Below are positions 1-12,800 of a stretch of DNA of 64,000 nucleotides, in pieces. Position numbers and translations under genes: made by a program. Source of the DNA: Branchiostoma floridae (Eukaryota; Chordata; Leptocardii; Amphioxiformes; Branchiostomatidae); the NCBI RefSeq assembly GCF_000003815.2, contig NC_049982.1, positions 5,485,105-5,549,104 on the forward strand. The letters are read 5' to 3'. Numbering within the stretch: the first letter of the stretch is position 1; the number at the start of each line of letters is the position of its first letter. The notes under the pieces were generated by a model. That model was not told the DNA's origin, searched no databases, and saw only the letters and a program-made list of their open reading frames with translations.

Positions 1-644
1 CTGGAGTGCCCCATCCCGTACCCCTTACTGGACATCCAGTCCAGCACGTCCTCCAGAACCTGGGGAAACTCCGGAGCCTTGTCCACCATCTTCTGCGTGA
101 TTCCTGTCAGTTTTGTGCAGAAGGGAGTCAGTTTGGGGTTGATGGTGGGTCTGCAGTAAGAGTGGAACTGGTCCTCGACTATGAGAGTCTCCGTGTTGAC
201 GAGCAGGATGGGGAACTCGATGATCTCGTGCTGGAAGTCCGGAGGGTTCTCCTCCATGCACGTCGCCTCGAAGTCGATGACAAGGAGGAAGTCGTAGTGT
301 TCGGACTTGATGCCGACAACTTCCGGGGTAAGCTTCTCCTTCTTGTAGTAAGACTTCAGCCGCTTCTTCAGGACTTCCTTCACGCCTCTCGTCTCCAGGT
401 GCAGCTCCTCTAGTTTCTGCCGCACCTCCTCCTTGTTCATCCGGTTGATCTGTCCGTTTGTGAGGGAAAGTTCCCTCAGAACCCCATCTCCACCTCCTCC
501 TCCGCCCCTCCCCTTGCCTGTTTTGGTGGAGTTCTCCTTCTCGTCTTCGTCGTTTCCGATCATCTTGGAAGGCAAAAGAAACGATAAGTACAGTAAGGTA
601 AACACAAAAATCAAACCGCCGACCAAAACGATCTCGTTCAGCAT
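1..644 (-). CDS. ERI1: ERI1-like 3'-5' exoribonuclease, first coding exon (partial, runs off the left edge)
   Basis: Reading the minus strand from the ATG at 644-642 gives an open frame of about 213 residues to the window edge. Residues 1-50 hold a strongly hydrophobic N-terminal stretch (about 5-24) and an acidic, glycine-rich spacer. Residues about 60-103 form a SAP-type domain (TNGQINRMNKEEVRQKLEEL, then LETRGVKEVLKKRLKSYYKK). The DEDDh exonuclease starts at about 118, with the exo I motif VIDFEATC (catalytic D123 and E125), then NPPDFQHEIIEFP and LTGITQKMVDKAPEFPQVL. This order matches ERI1 (3'hExo), which trims histone mRNA 3' ends and 5.8S rRNA and degrades small RNAs. The remaining exo motifs lie outside the window. 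The family assignment is strong; the hydrophobic N-terminus is not something I know from vertebrate ERI1. Confidence 0.9.
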   Translation of the reverse strand, partial: MLNEIVLVGGLIFVFTLLYLSFLLPSKMIGNDEDEKENSTKTGKGRGGGGGGDGVLRELSLTNGQINRMNKEEVRQKLEELHLETRGVKEVLKKRLKSYYKKEKLTPEVVGIKSEHYDFLLVIDFEATCMEENPPDFQHEIIEFPILLVNTETLIVEDQFHSYCRPTINPKLTPFCTKLTGITQKMVDKAPEFPQVLEDVLDWMSSKGYGMGHS

Positions 645-1131
645 TCGGACGGGATGAAATCGCGCCACAAACTGCGGGGAAAAACAAGATTTTCCTCCGA
701 TTTCTTTTCCGCCATTTGCTTTGAAATTTTATGCGAGCAGTCCATTCTAGTGGGATGATATGTAAGTAGTCGTTTTCATAAATAGTACATATGACAGAAA
801 AAATAGAATACAAGAAAGATTTTGACTTTAGAATTTTATACATATTTTGTTATCATCGCAAAAATATATCATATTGTGGTATCTAGTATGACAAAAAGGG
901 GTAGAAAGGTTTACTCTTTTTCGCAACTACCCTTCTGAATAGAATAGAACTGTCCAACGTAGCAAGTCTCGCGAGATTTCCAGATAACATTTATCGCGGG
1001 GGCTGCTGGGATCACTCGCCATTTCGCAACATAGAAGAAGCGTCAACGTTGCGGGAGGAGGCAAAAACTGTTAGAAATTTGGTATTTCCCCGCATAGTGT
1101 GGGCACCGACCAAGCTGGAGTAGATAGAAAG
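645..1131. promoter_or_regulatory. Head-to-head promoter region of ERI1-like gene and EIF4G2, with EIF4G2 non-coding exon 1
   Basis: The ERI1-like start codon (644, minus) and the first credible donor of the rightward gene (AGAAAG followed by GTAAGT, exon end 1131) lie within about 490 bases. The segment at about 960-1110 is richer in G+C than the surrounding sequence, and no coding exon is visible. A shared promoter with a short untranslated first exon for EIF4G2 is an inference; the transcription starts cannot be fixed from sequence. Confidence 0.5.
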
Positions 1132-4100
1132 GTAAGTCTCCAACGCCCTGCCGTTATCTATTCGTCCCAGGTCATTTTTATCGTCCCAGAAATCGCTGAA
1201 AGATGTTGGGCTTACTGGTCGAGAACAAAGCCGCTATGGCCGTTCTTGTTGCACGCGCGCGCTACACTCTGTGAAATTTTTACCAGTTTTGGGAAAGCTC
1301 TAGGAACATTGTGTGACATTTCTATCATCAAACACAACACTTGATATATGGTGGTAAGGCTCTGGACGCAATATTAGCAACGGAGAGAATATTCTTGGGG
1401 AAGAAAGAAGGGTTTCCATTAAACAAGAATTCCATTCAAAATGGCCGCTGACGCCGGTTCAACCGCAGCATGTCCGATTCCAAAATATGTTAATATTTCT
1501 CTGTTCTTCGTTCTTCAACGCAATGATGCTATGGTAGTACAGTGCAATATCACCATTTTATTTAGAAAAAATGTTGAACGTTTTCTTTTATTCAATGTTT
1601 CTGAAACCCACTAACCAATTTGACGTTACTAATTTTTGAGAGTGGGCAGACAGGAAATGACTGGATTGTTTGTTGTGTGTTGTTAATCGTCACAATCGTC
1701 ACCAACTCACGACGTCAGACAGTCCTTGTCAAACCAGCAATTTTGGCAAAAAGTTCTGCTTCTTTGGCAGACACGGACCACTTTGAAACCTCACAAATGG
1801 ATATAGTGAGGCGAAGGTTGTCATGTAAATTTAGAAGCCAACAACAAAAGGATTCTCCAGCTGAACCCTGTCAGTTTTATGCTTATTTCATGATTCTTTT
1901 CACAGTTTGGAAAGGAAAATAGACAATATACTTTAAATTGAAAGTCTAGAACAGTCTTTTTTTAATCAGGACATGTTCTTGATTTATGAATCACACTGCA
2001 TCATATTGCCTATTCATACTGTTGTCATTGATAATCAAGCACACACATGCAGGAAATATTATTAATAAGTATGAAGGAAGAAGTGAGTCATTGTGACATG
2101 AGAGCTATTGGTATAAGTGGATAAAATCACCATATTTTTCATACCATTTCCTTTGTCTATCCTTACACAATACACAGACTATCTGAAGTATCAGTGTTGA
2201 ACACAGGAAAGCTTTCCTTATTTGCATGAATAATTCAGCAGCACAGACCCTTTTAATTTCAAATTTTTCCTCCTTGTCTGATTTACAAAGTATGATTTGG
2301 ATTAAATGGCATTTTCTTCAATTGCATTGCCCTGTTAGTATCAGAGTTGTTTTATGATAGAGACAGTACATCAGAGTTCCACTGTCTTGCAAGGAGGAAA
2401 GGTCACAAACACACTCAAATATTGCATTTTTTGCTGCCTCTTTTGACAAGTAGGATGGGTACAGTCTGGTTCAAAAAAGAATGAAAGCAGTTGAACTTAA
2501 TTCTGGTTCTTTCACCGAGGATTAAACAGAAATTTGGCCAGAAGTTTTATTGTCTCGAATTTCCAGACACATCCATTCCACTATCTGTCTGAGTATCAAA
2601 TTATCAGGAACTAGATTGGTAACCTTGTTATCTTGCGAGTGATAATGTTACAAATGCCCTGTCACACATGCTAATAGAGGCTTAATCCATTTTCTCTCTG
2701 TCCTTCCATAAAAAGCTGAGAAAATGACGTCTTTTCATCCATTCATTGAGATTAATGGAAAACCCATATTTGTACATAAGACTATAAAGAAAACCATACA
2801 TGTATTTGCATATCTCTGTAGCTCTGATTTGTATGTGCACATGCAGCACTAATGTTACACATTGGAAGACCTTTGACTTTTAAAATATTTGCTTAAATGG
2901 TAGGTTGGGGGACTCCCTCCCAAGTGCAAGTACAGTTCACAGAAATTGCTTTTACAATTATTACAAAATAGCTGTTATATCTAAGTCTCAACACTCCACA
3001 ATGCAGCCATGAAGCAGGTGTTAGTGTAATTAGTATGTGTAGTCTAGTCCATAAAACCCCTGGTGTAGCACATCTGTTCACAGTAATCCAATAGTCCACC
3101 GTTTTTCACCAGCACCTTCATGTTTATATGGTTGTCAAAACAATGAAATCACAGCTAAAACCACCATGCATTTTCCCTCTTTCCATATTTGGTGCTTGTG
3201 TGGATGGCTGCTTTATAGTGTAGACTTCCAGTTCTGCGCACAGAAGATGATCAACTGGCTCAGAATTCTTTTTTTTTAGTATCTGTACAGGTGCAAGTGA
3301 CATTACACATTAGGATTTAGGTGTACAGGGAAAATGGCAACAGAATGTAAAATTTTAATTTTATTGTCGACTTCAAGTAATACAACAAATATCTAAGTAT
3401 CTTATAGTGATACACAAATATCACCCGTGCACCAGTGCGTCCTTAGTTAAAACTAGGGGGCTCCAGTTTTGGGTGCACAAAGAGTGCCCTTTTTGATCCC
3501 CGTTGGTCAGACTGCCAGATGCAGACATCTCTCCACACAGTGCAGACCTGATTAGGATCAGGCACACCCAAGTTAATGAGAAATGATAGATTTGTCCTCT
3601 GGGTTGCCATGGTGACCATCCTGAGGTTGAACCATGTGGTCCAGGAACTGGTCCATGGTGTACGTGATTGTCGGTTGATAGTGGTGCAGAGACTACTGGG
3701 CAAGGCTGAATCAATGGATGAATGGGTTAAGTCAAGGACAGACAGCCTCCTATGCAAGCCAGGTTCAACTTCCAATAAGAAATAACAAATTATTCACTTT
3801 GGTGTAGGTTATACTTAATGCTCTGTTTTACGTGCTAGAAGTACCTCCTCCAACACAGTAAATTTTCTTCTTTTTTTGTCCTTTACCATGGACATGGCAA
3901 GCTATTGGAATGATAATGAATGAGGTGCTGGTCCAAAAACCTGTTATTATAGCTGCGTATGATAGAAAAGTTAACAGACAATTCGGCCAACCAAATTAAA
4001 CATTGATGGAAATTTCAATTTTGACAGGGCAATGGGGAAGAGATTTTTCTGCCAGTTGTAGTTGGGGTGACAGAAAAAAAAACTTAGTCAAGGTGGTGCT

Positions 4101-6720
4101 CTTGTACATTCAATGATGCAGGTAGAAGAAGACTAGAAGAATGAAAAGCTTCCTGTTTCTCTCCAGCTTCCTGTTTAAGATGTTATCTGTTATCCCCCAA
4201 CTTGTTTGACCTTTGGGCAGATAAAGGAGAGGTCGTGCAACATTGGAAGATTTTGTGAAAAATGGTGGACAAAAACAATTGTAGTAATTTCTGCAAACCA
4301 TACAACAACTGTTATACAAGAGAGAAGTTCAGGAAAGATGAAATGGACCCAGAAGAGGATCCCATTTTATCCCCTTCCCTGTTGTTACTGAACGATCCCT
4401 GAGGCCTTACATATGTTTGGGTTGTAAGACTTCCCCAGTCAGCCAGCTAGGTAAACTTGCCTGCTGTGTGCATTCCTCAGGCAGCCCTGCTCAAATGTTT
4501 GGCATTTCCTGTGGTGTCTGGAATGTGGTCCCCACTTACACATTGTTGATATGATAACACATACTTAATAAAAGTCAGTCAAACAATATGCCATGCATAT
4601 AGTCAATGTAACACTGTAAACAGTGCATCATAAGTTCTTATATTACAAAAGTTGCATAATTAGTAAACAGTTGGGAGAAAGTAAACATTGTCTTGTTGAA
4701 GAGAAACAGCGTAGTGGAGATAGCTTCTGCAAACAATGACAGAGTTTGTGTACACTACTCAGTCATACTCATACCTGTGTCTTGTCTGTATTGCTAATAA
4801 GCATTTATACTGTACTTGTATGGCAGTATAATACATGTATGCCCATTAAAATCATGTGTACATTTTGGAAATTTTTACTATATGCTCATGCATTTGGATT
4901 GTAGCCTTGAATAATAATTTGATTCTCACGACAGAATGTATCCTATAACATAATCTCACTACATTGCCTTATTGCATTGCTGTAGTATGAATATTAGGCT
5001 TTCATGAATGACGAAGGAAATGGCTTTTAACTGGTCCCCCTTGGATGTGCTGGAAATAAATTCTCACATATTACATACATACATAGGCTTTCTGTTAAGA
5101 GGAAGTACACTATCAGTATGCATGTCACACCAGCTTCAGTAGCACCAGTACCACAGAATTGACTCCTGCTATCAGTTACAAATTAGATTATTGGGAAACA
5201 GAGTGGTTTTCTCTGAGTTCACCTCCAGGCGCCTCTAGTGTTACTGCAGTCAGGGCAAAGGGATGGATCATTTGATCAAAAATCAATTTCAGAGTTTTTG
5301 GGTTGTGCTTCCAAAGTAGCTGACTAATGGAAATTTCTGTTATTGGGTTGCAAGTAGCCTGGACACCAGACCAGTGCAGCCCGTTATCAAAAATATACTT
5401 TGAGATCGGGCTGGAGTCTGGTATCCAGGCTAGGTTGTAACTTGCAAGTTGTAGCATGATTGGCAACATTGTTGTTGACTGTAGAGAATGATTTTTTCAT
5501 ATGTGTAATGTGTAATGCTAATAGTGTTGTAGGATAATGTGGTATTGAAGTTGCCCATGTCTATCTAGCTAGAGCAGTCATTGTTAGGGGTACAGGTACT
5601 GATATAGAGCATTAGAGGTGTGGTCCCTATGCGTCACATTTGGTGTCCTCACGAGGTCAGGAGATGACAACTAAAAAGATTCAAATTTTAAAGCTGGCTC
5701 TGCTTTCAAGATTAAGCGCATTTTTTTAGTCCTTTCTAATTCCAGTGCTAAATTTGCGTCTTTGTGGTAGGATTTATGCATCTCTTCAGGAACAAATTCA
5801 TGATCTGGTATTTTGGGCTTGTAGTTGTACCAAATTGATTTTACTGAACAGTACCGGTACATGGGCAAAGATATGCAGCCCTAGTCATTGTGTTGCATGT
5901 AGTTTTCCACCTTGACGTGGACTTTATTCGAATTGCAATGGGAAATTGGAACAAATTCTAGGACAAATTTTTCCACCTTACTTCTTAAGTTTCCCCCTAT
6001 CCCTGCCAATAGAAAATCCAGACAGATTTGCATCAACAGATTTTGTGTAGTTAAAAAAAATCATTGCCACGCCTATCAAAGGGTTGATAGAGGTTACCAT
6101 GGTGAAAAATCATGGGAATCAGAATTTCCTGTCAGGACAGTAATAGTCAAGATGAAAGGTCAAGACATCTGATTATAATGTTCACAGAAAGAAGGTTATT
6201 ACATTTATTGATTAAATAATGCCCCAGGTCATGTTTGGTGCCACGTCATGAATATTTTGCCCAGCTGTTATTTTCCAGGTAACCTCCCCGCTCCCTTGTA
6301 CTTTTTTGATCATGCCATATTTTATGGATAGTTGCAAGAGATGGGCAAGCAAATTGTTGAAGAAAGGGTGCCTCTGACATCTGAGTTGTAGTGATTTTTC
6401 TTTCTCTTTTGCAGGTAACTCCTAATCCCCTTTTATTATACCATGCCCAATTTTTCTTTTGTTGGGGTCTTAAAAAGGACATGCAGCATTTCAAGCACAC
6501 TGATTAAGGTGCTCAGACTGTGTCATGTAACTGTACACCTAGACTAGGAAAACCTTGTAAAATGCCTAACAAATGTTTTTTCCTTCCTGTTTTGCAGGTA
6601 ACTCCCCCCTCCCCTTTCCTTTAATATTTTATATTTTTTGGCTTGTTGCGGAGGTGTAAAATGTTAGGAAAACCTATGACGACATCTAATGAATCTTCAT
6701 TCTTTTTTTCTGTTTTGCAG
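1132..6720 (+). other. EIF4G2 5' intron (no coding exon recognised)
   Basis: Between the putative untranslated exon 1 and the N-terminal exon I see no ORF with family-like sequence. The stretch is AT-rich. It contains a short fold-back near 5355-5434 and, towards the end, a run of pyrimidine-CAG-GTAAC sites. Open frames here (for example on the minus strand around 3443-3775 and 5188-5469) have no recognisable domain and were not called. Confidence 0.45.
5351..5436. repeat. Short fold-back element (imperfect inverted repeat)
   Basis: Left arm TAGCCTGGACACCAGACCAG pairs with right arm GTCTGGTATCCAGGCTA. The arms extend roughly 35 bases each with mismatches around a short loop. It lies within the first EIF4G2 intron. 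A miniature inverted-repeat element is the simplest explanation; no clean target duplication was found. Confidence 0.5.
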
Positions 6721-6730
6721 GTAACTCCCC
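6271..6730 (+). repeat. Four diverged tandem copies of a pyrimidine-CAG|GTAAC splice-site unit
   Basis: Pyrimidine tracts ending in CAG directly followed by GTAAC occur at 6276-6283, 6412-6419, 6595-6602 and 6718-6725. The last three share long downstream similarity (CTCCCCTTTCC and TTTTTTGGCTTGTTGCGGAG). Each has an acceptor fused to a donor, the layout of a zero-length recursive splice site. The fourth copy is also a possible acceptor for the N-terminal EIF4G2 exon. Confidence 0.55.
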
Positions 6731-6817
6731 CCTCCCCTTTCCTTTTATATCGTGCCCTATTTTTTGGCTTGTTGCGGAGGACAGGCGAGAAAACTGGACG
6801 GCCCGAGCGGAGCGGGT

Positions 6818-9800
6818 GTGGCCTCTCGTCGTTCTGCAGGAGGAGGGAGTGAGACACCCCGGCCGAGCGGGCCCGGCGGCTCTGGCAGCAAAAGTGGTGC
6901 TGCGACACCAACAGCCAGGTTTGTTTGTTTGTTTGTTTTTATTCTAACGGGGGAGGGAGTGAGACACCCCGGCAGAGCCGGCCTGGCGGCTCTGGCAGCA
7001 AAAGTGGTGCTGCGACACCAACAGCCAGGTACAGGCTCCTGTTAGCACTTAGAGTATCTTTGGTTCAAGCTTTTAAGCAAGGTTTTATTGCTAGGTTTGC
7101 TGACATTGTTGTGCACTAAATGTTAATGTCCGTATGCCTTGGTAACTTTGTAGATGTCAGTAAGTTGTAATTTCTAACACAAAAAAATGGACTTAGTCTT
7201 ACCTAAAGTTTTGACTGAACAACTCCAGTCATTGTCAAGGAATGGGCAAGTCACTGCTTCTGTTTTGTAGATAGCAAACGTTTGCAGTGGATCATAATTT
7301 GCTAAAGAAGAATTTTGAGCCGTAACCGTACATGAGCGAAGATTCAGAGAAACAAAATATACTTCTTTTCTTCTACAGATAAAAGCAAGGCAGAAAATAA
7401 GTGTTAAGTGTAATATTTGATTAATGTTTCAATATTTCCCCCCAGGAGCGGTGGTTCATCCCCAGCAATCCCAAGATGGATACCTCCAAGCAGTACTAAG
7501 CGAGACGTGCGCACCCAACAAGAGAAAAATGAAACCATCTTCAGGAGAGTTCGTGGGTACGTTCGTATGCAGCATGCATGTATGGACTCGGTTGGTCGAT
7601 ATTGACCATGGTAAATCTCAATTCAAATCAGCCCCAAAGCACTGGCAATGGCTCAACAGTCATTTTTGAGAACGAGAGTCTACCTTCCCCTGATATCAGC
7701 TGCCAGGACAGTGTACATCTCCAGCTGAATCTTTCATTCGCTCCCAGTTCTCTCAGTGCTACATATTAATATCCATAGCCTTTGAGTCCCCTTTAAAGAC
7801 ATCTTTTTATGCAGCAACAATCTGCCAACTAGCCTTAGAGGGATAGGATAGAGAAAATGATGTCCTCTAAGGTGTGACTGCCCTTTGAAATCTCATTACA
7901 CATGCTAGTGGCAGCCGCATTCCTTCAAGTTTCCCATAAATCACAACTAGACGCAGATTACCTCTCCGCCCTGCTCTGGGCTGCTTGACAGGAAGCGTGC
8001 TAGACCTACACCAAGGTCAAACCTTTCAAAGTACCCATAATTTTTCCAGGTAGAGGCCTTTTGTGGAAGCAGAGGAGCGTCATTCTGTAGTGATTTGCGT
8101 AGACAGTTAAATCTTTTCACCAATCTATTGTTTGTGGCAAGAAGATTTGCTTAAACAAAGATCCTGATCAAGAAGTAAAAAAAATTGTTTGATGGTTCAG
8201 GTATTCTTTTTCAATGAACGACGATAAGGGAAGCTGAAAAATGCAATGAAATAATAGGAGTGGTTTTTATCTTGTTAGTCTTATATACAGTGGCATGTTG
8301 CCAATACCTACTCAACAGCTATTTCACAGTGTTGTTGAATACCAGAGTCTGAGCACGTTTGACAGCACGCTTTATAGAGAATCTATCAAAAAGCAGGCTG
8401 CAATTCCTCATACTGCCGGCCCTCTGGGAGCAACCATACAATATCTGCAAGCCAGGGCCTGTCAATGAAAATGGAGATGAAGCACGTACATACTCTTATA
8501 ATGTGTTATCTAATTGGTACATATTGTTGGAGGAAAACCTTGTTACTGGTATAGCACCGCCATTTTTTGTGTGGTTGAATTGCAAATTTCTCCCTCTGTG
8601 CCAGAAGTGGTTTCTCCCTGCCCATTTGCAAGGGGCCTTTCACAGGCGGTAGGCAGGTAGTCATTTGTTTTTGTTGGATCAGCAAGTCAAGCATAATAGG
8701 GCAAGGCTTCAAGGTCATAGTAATTGCCACTAGGGTTGTCTGTGACTTATGTTCATGCTCGTGTGACCTTTAGGTTGCAGAGCTTGGAAGGAGGAACATA
8801 AGGGGGTTTAGGGAAATCTCTCTGTCTGTCAAGCAAAAAATCCCCCCAAACTGAGTCAAAGGATGTTTTACAAGGTCATAAGAAAGGTCCATCCATCTTT
8901 CAGTTCCATACCTTTTAGAAGTACAGAATATTTTTTTAGGCCTTAAAGATTCCAAGCTGCTGATAGACAATTATGTATGGCCACTGAATTTTACTTAAAC
9001 TTTTTTTATGGCTATATAGGGTGTGTTGAGAAAGTTACAAGCATTTTGATGGTGAGAGTAATAACAACAGTGGGAATATCATTTGTTAGACATTAGTATG
9101 CACACCCCCAAATTTGTCACTGAAATCAGTAGGGTTGAAGCTGCAGGGCTCGAAATACTGTGTGCATGTGCACCTTGGTGCACCCATCATTAGAGCTGTG
9201 CAGCACCCAATTGTTTTCTGTGGGTGCACCGGTGCGCCCAAATACTTTTGTAGGCTTACATATGTAAAGATATTAAAGCATGATAGTATGCACTGTGGTT
9301 CTTGACATCGAAATGTTGGAGAGAATGTCTGTCATAGTACTTGTTGAAGAATTTATAGTTGGAATTTGGGTTCATCAAAATTTTTACAACGCTCAAAAAC
9401 TATTTGGTGCACCCCAAAATTTTTTGGTGCACCCAATTTTTTTTAGGTTGGGTGAACCAGTGTACCTAATCCCCAAAATAAAATTCGAGCCATGAGCTGA
9501 TAGAATTGTGTTGAGTCCCTCTGGCAGAGGTCAAAGACATTATGGCTGCCGAACATCTGTCACCCTGCCAGCACTGGCAGGAATTAGGCTGGAATTACAT
9601 CAGAGTTTGTCCTTATCCAGTTTGGAACTCCCTGGAAAAGATTAGGAACGGAATGATGGACCTCGTCTGACCTTATTATGGACAGAAAAATTAAACATTC
9701 ATGACATTTTGAGTCTGAGAGGACATCACGTTCCAATGTATAAACCATTTACCTGCATAAAATGATAACTGTACATGGAGTGAATGACAGACGAAAAGTG

Positions 9801-12800
9801 TAGTTTGATTTTCTGAATAAATGTATAAAACAGTTCGCAAAGGTGTTTGTTTCAGGGGAACAGCTCGATACCCATATGGACTGAAGATATAATTTTGGCA
9901 CTATTATATTTGCTACTCGTATGCTAGGCAACATTAACTGCATCATAAAGTCCCATTTAGTACTGACTTCCAATAACCTTAGTTTCCATTTGGTATGGAT
10001 AAAAATCTTGGAGCTGGACTGGAAATATTGCTACATGAGGATTTGCTCAGATAAAAGCACACATCCTTACAAATGCCATCTGTTACAAATGCCAAATTGA
10101 TAAATATTACATGACTGTACGTTTGCAGATGTCCTCGGATTTCATACCCGGCTTCACAATGACACAGTTCACACAAAAATCTTTCATTGCGGCCTTGCTA
10201 GTATCTATTGACAGATACATATAGAGGTGATTTATGTGTTCATTTGGGAAGATGGACGGTCTTCTCAGAAAGAAAGAGTATGACCATCATGTTTCAAGTG
10301 CAAAGCAGTTAGTTACACCCACATTCAACCTTTCAGCTTTTCAAAATCTATAAAGGGAACTTTCATGCGACCATGTCTCATGTGTGACATCAGATAGAAA
10401 AATTTATTAGAACTTGAACAAAAGGCTATACATTTGAATAGGTCATCTGATTCTGAACAAAATATACTAACATCTGTAGGGAATTGTAGGAACATATTAG
10501 ATGTTGGTGCTGATTGATAACATAACAAATATTTTCCTGTTTGTCCACAGAATTCTCAACAAGCTCACCCCCGACAGGTTTGACAAGTTGTTTTTGGAAC
10601 TCCTGAACGTGGGGATAGAGAACAAGCTAATTCTTAAGGGTATAATACTTCTGGTAAGTCCTTTTTACCAATTTTGCCCTCCTTCTGTTATTAACCATTA
10701 TTTATGTGCACTTATTAAGTTATTGACTGCTCAAAGTTTGTTCCAGCTTGCTTTATAGGTTTACTTGTTGATGTTTGGCTACTAGAAATTGTCTTGTAAA
10801 GAAATAATTCTATCCTCCTTTTTTTGGTGAATTAAGCGATCAGTCTACGCTCTACATAAAATTAAAATGGCCGATTACGCTCTACTCAAAAGGGCATTAG
10901 GGCCCAAGTATTGTAGGAAAGTGATTATCACAAGCCTCGTAAACCCCATGCTTAACCTCTTCCCCATTGTGTTTGTCCTGCAGGTATTCGAAAAAGCCAT
11001 AGATGAGCCCAAGTACTGTTCTATGTATGCACAGCTCTGTCGTAGACTATGTGACGACGCGCCCAACTTTGACGACCCAAACAAGTCAGGAACTACAGTA
11101 AGTTCTTTTATCTACAACGGTAAACAAACATCTGTCTTCAGAATCCAGTACTGCAACCCAAGGTGGCTCTATGAGACTTGTGGTGAACTTCAAGTAAATT
11201 TAAAAAAAGAAAACTTGAAAAAGATGTGCTTTTCTCAAGTTGAAATAAAAGATTTTAGGGAGAAGCATCACTGTGCTCTTGATACTGGAAGAATTTTGTT
11301 TACCTGTAACTGTAAGATCTGTTGGTAATGTTATAGCAATGCTTTTCACAACAAGCAGTGACTCTTTCCGTTGAAAGGATGTCAAGAGAAATTGTTAGCT
11401 TGAGTATCAGGCTACAGCTGCTAAGGAGTTGTAGCTTTGTCCGGTTAATGCATTGGTACATTTGGTTCAGTGTATCTCATGTTTGAATTGCTTTGTTTCT
11501 AGACCTTTCGCCGGTTGCTACTGAATAAGTGCCAGGATGAGTTTGAGAACAGATCCAAGACTTTTGCTGGTAGGTGATTTAACTTGTTACTAGTCATGGT
11601 TGGACAAGTTTTCTAAAATTCACCAGTCCAACTTGCCCGAGCAAACTTTTCACTTGCCCTGAATTGAAACAACATTTTCTACATATTTCTACTTCCAGCT
11701 ATGGGATTCTTTTATTATTGACTCGTTTTTTTCTGTTGACCATACTTGATGCCATGATTGCAAAGAGTAACAACTATATCAAAATCTCCCTCATGGAAAA
11801 TCTTACATGCAATTGTCCGAAGAGCCCTTTTACTTGCCCTGGACAATTGGGCTATTGGACTTATCCAACCTTGACTTCTGCCTTCTTTATGAAATACTCG
11901 TATGACAATGACCTTTGTTATGTAAGATTTTTTAGAAGTTTATAACCATGTTTTGTTTGATTTGTCTCTTAGCTTTTGACAGGGACGATGGCCCTCTCAC
12001 CCCTGAACAGAATGAACAGAAGATGGTGGCCAAGCGCAAGATGCTTGGCAACATCCGGTTCATCGGTAAGTTTACTGTGACTGATATAATTATAACGGCT
12101 TTCCTCACTATACTCAGGTGAAAATGAGTACCTAGCTTCGGCTCACGGTGATTTACATCATTCATCCGGACGGGAGACCTGGCGCATATGAAAGGGCAGA
12201 TCCGTGTAATGAGTTGTATCATTGGCAAATAAATAAATGAATAAATAAACTGTCCTACAAAGCTTTATGCGTTGTACAAAGCTTTATCAATTGCGTCATA
12301 TTGTTGTCATTCAGTTTGCAGAACAAAAACTCAAAGGTTTCCAACAGAAATGTCTTCATCAGAAGTAATGTGATGTTGTTTTTTCTCCACAGGTGAACTG
12401 GGAAAGCTTGACATGCTTTCAGAGGCCATTCTACATAAATGCATTAAACAGGTACTGCTCCTTTTTTCACATTTTCAGTGTGTTAGTTATGTAAGGATCA
12501 AAAGGCAATAGAAGTTGACTGTTACATTCAGAATCACCACAATTCATCTTGGTCACACTCACTCACAAAATGTGGTCAGTCTAAAAATGTGGATATCATT
12601 CAGTGCAGGACAATTTGTTTTGTGAAAATAATGACTAGGTAAGAATGGAAGCTGAAACACATAGAGTAAAGCATAGAAGTGGCAGTAAGCCTTTCACAAT
12701 GTGGCTGTATTCCAACGCACGATCAAAGGAGCGATGTTTGACGATGTTGACAATGTACAAAAACTTCTCAATGCACGAAATCACTAGATGATCCTAGAAG

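Noticed and set aside
25-843. 272-codon minus-strand ORF over the ERI1 exon
   Set aside because: Another frame; the ERI1 frame carries the SAP and DEDDh motifs, while this one is Arg/Gly-rich and lacks any domain.
1441-1614. ATG GCC GCT GAC short frame that might be a coding first exon of EIF4G2
   Set aside because: No donor in suitable phase and no similarity to the DAP5 N-terminus.
3443-3775. 110-codon minus-strand ORF in the first EIF4G2 intron
   Set aside because: Polar, motif-free and without neighbouring exons; an old retroelement scrap is possible but unsupported.
10867-11328. 153-codon ORF MADYALLKRALG...
   Set aside because: Reads from an intron through EIF4G2 exon 10984-11097 and into the next intron; only the exon part is real.
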